Source of the DNA: an uncultured Rhizobium sp.
GTDB taxonomy: Bacteria > Pseudomonadota > Alphaproteobacteria > Rhizobiales > Rhizobiaceae
DNA: 64,000 nt
Assembly: GCA_945952415.1 (NCBI GenBank)
Contig: CAMFIF010000004.1
Coordinates: 62,001-126,000 of the forward strand
Reading direction: 5' to 3'
Below, one piece after another: positions 61,422 through 64,000 of the stretch; position 1 is the stretch's first letter; the number at the start of each line of letters is the position of its first letter. The notes under the pieces are model-generated. The model searched no databases. It worked only from the letters and a program-made list of their open reading frames with translations, and was not told where the DNA came from. The translations under genes were made by a program, and so were the position numbers.

Positions 61422-62060
61422 ATGTCCACCGAAGCCAGGGAAAAACGGGGCCGGAAGGCCGACAAGGAAACACGCCAGCAACAGCTGATCGAAGCCACGA
61501 TCGATTCGCTCGCCAAGCGCGGCTATTCCGAAACGACGATGGCGGATGTTGCCGACGGCGCCGGGCTTTCGCGCGGGATCGTGAATTTCCACTTCGAGAG
61601 CAAGGAAAAGCTTCTCATCGCGACGCTGCAATATATGGCGGACGAATATGCTGCCAATTGGCACGCGCTTTTCGAAAAGGCCGGGCCGCGGCCGGCCGAC
61701 CGGCTCTGGGCGCTGGTCGGGGCGGATTTCGACCGGAAGATCTGCACCAAGCGCAAGCTGGCGGCGTGGTGCGCCTTCTGGGGCGAGGCGAAATCCCGGC
61801 CAACCTATCAGGCGCTCTGCGGCGCTTCGGACGTCTATTATGTCGACACTTTCGTAGCCCTCTGCCGTGCCCTCAAGGAGGAGGGCGATTATCCGCTCGA
61901 TCCCCAGTCCGCCGGACGGGGCCTCTGCGCCATGATCGAAGGGCTGTGGCTGCGGCTGATGATGGGCGATGGCCTGACCCGCGAGACGGCGCTCGCGACG
62001 GTCAGGGACTTCGTCATCGTCCTCTTTCCCCGGCATTTCAACGGGAACGGGCCGATCTGA
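61422..62060 (+). CDS. TetR/AcrR-family regulator (BetI-like)
   Basis: 212 residues. HTH 'TRQQQLIEATIDSLAKRGYSETTMADVADGAGLSRGIVNFHFESKEKLLIATL', then BetI-type ligand domain with 'RKLAAWCAFWGEAKSRPTYQALCGASD' and 'GLCAMIEGLWLRLMMGDGLTRETAL'. BetI regulates choline-to-betaine genes; BetI-like regulators occur with many quaternary-amine genes. Divergent from the flavoprotein operon and 130 bases before a class III aminotransferase. Probably binds the palindrome at 61132. Confidence 0.88.
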   Translation: MSTEAREKRGRKADKETRQQQLIEATIDSLAKRGYSETTMADVADGAGLSRGIVNFHFESKEKLLIATLQYMADEYAANWHALFEKAGPRPADRLWALVGADFDRKICTKRKLAAWCAFWGEAKSRPTYQALCGASDVYYVDTFVALCRALKEEGDYPLDPQSAGRGLCAMIEGLWLRLMMGDGLTRETALATVRDFVIVLFPRHFNGNGPI

Positions 62061-62190
62061 TCCTGCGCCCCCGGGCTTGCGCGATTTTGACTTCTCTGTC
62101 AAATTGACTGAACTGATAAAATGTTCTGTCTGAATAAAGGCAGTTATTTCTATTGGTTAGCGGTTTTACGACCAGATGGAGAGAGAAGCC

Positions 62191-63600
62191 ATGGAGCAAA
62201 TCCGGGTTGAAACATCCGAGGCGATGATCCGAAACTATCGTGAGGGCGAACCCGCCCCGCTTGTCCAGCCCTGGCCTTCGGCCGGGTCGATGGGGGCGGA
62301 GATGCGCGGCCTGCTGCTCTCCTCGGATGGCATTTACGTGCGGGACGAGGAGGGGCGACCGCTGATTGATGGCCCGGCAGGGATGTGGTGCGTCAATGCG
62401 GGGCACCGCAACGAGGCGCTGATTGCCGCTATGAGCGACCAGGCCCGGCATCTCACCTATAATTCTCCCTGGTATACCTCCACCCGGCCCGCCGATGCGC
62501 TGGCGGAGGCGCTGGCGGCGCGAGCGCCGGGCGATCTGAACCATGTCTTCTTTACCACCGGCGGCTCATCCGCCGTCGAGACTGCGCTGCGGCTCATGCA
62601 GTTCTACAACAATGTGCGCGGCAAGTCGGAGAAGAAGCTGATCGTGTCCCGGCAGGGCGGCTATCACGGATCGACCTATCTGTCCGCTTCGCTGAACGGG
62701 CGGCCACGCGATCATGACTGGATGGATTCGGCCGGCCACCTTGTGCGCAAGCTCTCCTGCCCGGACCCCTTCCGCCGTCCTCCGGGCCTTACGATGGAAG
62801 CCTTCGAGGATGGGCTGATTGCCGAATTCAGTGCGCTCATTGCACGCGAGGGCGCGGACAGGATCGGTGCTTTCGTGGCCGAACCGATCCAGGCATCTGG
62901 CGGGGTCATCGTGCCGCCATCCGGTTATCTCCCGCGCATGAGGGCGCTCTGCGCCGAAAACGATATTCTATATATATCCGATGAGGTGGTGACGGCGTTC
63001 GGCCGTCTCGGCAGTGTCTTCGCCTCTTCGTCGGTCTTCGGCATCGAACCCGACATGATCACCTTCGCCAAAGGGGTGACCTCAGGCTATTTCCCGCTTG
63101 GCGGCGTGATGGTCTCGGCCCGGCTCCTGGAGGCGATCCGCACGAGCGGAAACGGGGATGCCACCTTCTCCCACGGGCTGACCTATTCCAGCCATCCGAT
63201 CGGCTGTGCCGTCGCGCTGAAGAATCTGGAGCTTCTGGAAGGTGGGCTGATGGCCCATGCGCGGCGCATGGCCGTGCCTTTCCTTCAAGGTTTGAAGACG
63301 CTCGAAGAGCTGGAACTGGTCGGCGAGGTGCGTGGCCTCGGACTGATGGCCTGCGTGGAATGCGTGGCGGACCGGGAGAGCAACAATCCGCTTGCGCTCG
63401 ATCTGGAGGTCGGCAAGCGCATCGACCGGCATTGCCAGGAGCTCGGCCTTCTCGTCAGGCCGATCATCAACATGTGCGTGATGTCGCCGCCGCTGTCGAT
63501 CGGCGAGGAGCAGATCGGCGAGATGGTCTCCATCCTTCGGCAGGGCATCCGCCGCACCATGGATGACCTGACCCGGGAAGGGCTCTGGAAAGGGCGCTGA
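62191..63600 (+). CDS. Class III PLP-dependent aminotransferase (omega-amino acid / taurine-pyruvate type)
   Basis: 469 residues. '[24 protein letters not shown]', '[52 protein letters not shown]', '[25 protein letters not shown]' and PLP Asp/Lys in '[17 protein letters not shown]' and '[19 protein letters not shown]'. Transfers an amino group from an omega-amino compound to pyruvate or similar. ATG 62191 with GGAGAG about 8 bases upstream is preferred to the ATG at 62176. Sits between the BetI-like regulator and a convergent Rieske oxygenase gene. An inverted repeat TTTGAC-N6-GTCAAA lies at about 62085-62105 in its control region. Confidence 0.88.
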   Translation: MEQIRVETSEAMIRNYREGEPAPLVQPWPSAGSMGAEMRGLLLSSDGIYVRDEEGRPLIDGPAGMWCVNAGHRNEALIAAMSDQARHLTYNSPWYTSTRPADALAEALAARAPGDLNHVFFTTGGSSAVETALRLMQFYNNVRGKSEKKLIVSRQGGYHGSTYLSASLNGRPRDHDWMDSAGHLVRKLSCPDPFRRPPGLTMEAFEDGLIAEFSALIAREGADRIGAFVAEPIQASGGVIVPPSGYLPRMRALCAENDILYISDEVVTAFGRLGSVFASSSVFGIEPDMITFAKGVTSGYFPLGGVMVSARLLEAIRTSGNGDATFSHGLTYSSHPIGCAVALKNLELLEGGLMAHARRMAVPFLQGLKTLEELELVGEVRGLGLMACVECVADRESNNPLALDLEVGKRIDRHCQELGLLVRPIINMCVMSPPLSIGEEQIGEMVSILRQGIRRTMDDLTREGLWKGR

Positions 63601-63610
63601 GCGCCCTTTC
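63588..63610. terminator. Bidirectional terminator between aminotransferase and Rieske gene
   Basis: GAAAGGGCGC-TGA-GCGCCCTTTC, perfect 10-bp stem with 3-base loop; the loop is the aminotransferase stop codon itself. It is followed by TTTCG on the plus strand and preceded by CAGAGCC on the other. Serves both convergent genes. Confidence 0.75.
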
Positions 63611-63625
63611 TTTCGCCTGACGACA

Positions 63626-64000
63626 TCAGGACGAGGCCGTCCGACGTCCCGCCAGAAGGCGGGCGTTGAGGGCTGCGAGATCTTCCCCCTCGGGCAGGTT
63701 TTCCATCTCCAGCACCGGCAGTGCGGCCCGGAGGTGATCGTGATGGGCGCGCACGCCATATTCGAGGTCCGACAGATAGAAGCCCTGGAATGCTTTGGAC
63801 AGCATGGCCTCGTTAGACCAGATGGTGAGCTGAACATCTTCCGCATTGGTGTCCCGGTCGATCCGGAAGGCCAGATAGCGGGCGGCGCGCTCGGCCCGGC
63901 TTTCCTCCCGGCGGCGGTAGACGCCACCGCGCAGCAGGCTGCGGTTCGTTGCCAGGGGAAATTCCTGATAGAACTGGATCGTCTGCGGTGTGACCGCGAT
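63626..64000 (-). CDS. Rieske aromatic-ring-hydroxylating dioxygenase-type alpha subunit, C-terminal part
   Basis: The frame is open to the window edge; 124 residues of the C terminus are visible. It reads 'TPQTIQFYQEFPLATNRSL', 'LRGGVYRRREESRAERAARYLAFRI', 'DVQLTIWSNEAMLSKAFQGF' and 'YLSDLEYGVRAHHDHLRAALPV', which I recognise as the end of the catalytic START-like domain of Rieske non-haem iron oxygenases acting on amines/betaines (choline monooxygenase, carnitine or stachydrine demethylase relatives). Metal ligands and the Rieske centre lie outside the window. Its convergence with the aminotransferase, and the GcvT/BetI neighbours, fit N-demethylation. Substrate unproven. Confidence 0.6.
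   Translation of the reverse strand: MAVTPQTIQFYQEFPLATNRSLLRGGVYRRREESRAERAARYLAFRIDRDTNAEDVQLTIWSNEAMLSKAFQGFYLSDLEYGVRAHHDHLRAALPVLEMENLPEGEDLAALNARLLAGRRTASS

Overview
The window is gene-dense, GC-rich DNA (about 60% or more by eye) from an alphaproteobacterium, most likely a Rhizobiaceae member (Rhizobium/Sinorhizobium/Shinella-type). The basis is gene content and order: a smoCEFGK-smoS-mtlK polyol operon, a ureDABCEFG operon, a BigR/Blh sulfide operon, an iron-sulfur (6-4) photolyase beside DUF2256, a GcvA-like regulator beside a DUF1127-like gene, and candidate EcfG-type promoters. I see no rRNA, tRNA, CRISPR array, transposase, integrase or phage gene. It reads as a metabolic and stress-related part of a chromosome or chromid, built from transcription units separated by divergent control regions.

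Layout. 1-2.8 kb: the end of an aspartate:alanine antiporter and aspartate 4-decarboxylase (a proton-motive decarboxylation pair). 3-6.2 kb: a DHA2-type efflux pump, a DMT transporter remnant, a DUF1127-like small protein and a LysR regulator. 6.2-13.2 kb: two operons around a BigR/SqrR-type persulfide sensor, one encoding DUF2892 protein, RND adaptor and RND pump, the other persulfide dioxygenase, sulfurtransferase and TauE-type exporter; both carry the same palindrome at their promoters. 13.3-15.9 kb: a propeller-like protein, an unusual TPR plus double winged-helix regulator and a divergent DUF899 protein. 16-18.3 kb: an MFS transporter and a ZntB-like metal transporter. 18.4-23.3 kb: the complete urease operon. 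23.5-27.8 kb: a YeiH-family exporter, then aldehyde dehydrogenase and DUF779 under an AcoR-like regulator, with a duplicated TGTCGCA-N4-TGCGACA palindrome.

27.9-33.8 kb: photolyase, DUF2256 and an SDR lacking the usual Tyr; treY without treZ; two small hydrophilic proteins. TreY and the small proteins face away from each other across paired EcfG-like promoters. 33.8-43.7 kb: sorbitol/mannitol regulator, ABC importer, two dehydrogenases, HAD phosphatase and FGGY kinase, all on one strand, with two strong hairpins after the binding-protein gene. 43.9-46.1 kb: SlyX, a DMT permease and three very small genes. 46.1-56.4 kb: a basic-amino-acid ABC importer with an M20 amidohydrolase, divergent from a dimethylargininase-like enzyme, TetR regulator, AruH-like arginine transaminase, AruI-like 2-ketoarginine decarboxylase, AraC regulator and PEBP protein. 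This looks like an arginine or modified-arginine catabolic island with two possible entry routes.

56.4-64 kb: a less familiar cluster of two phytoene-desaturase-like flavoproteins, a GcvT-like protein, an unknown 90-residue protein, a BetI-like regulator, a class III aminotransferase and the end of a Rieske oxygenase alpha subunit. A perfect 16-bp palindrome lies inside the spacer of the flavoprotein operon's promoter. I infer catabolism of a small amine or N-/S-methylated compound. This cluster, the paired palindromes, the TPR/wHTH regulator and the small genes are the best candidates for undescribed biology.
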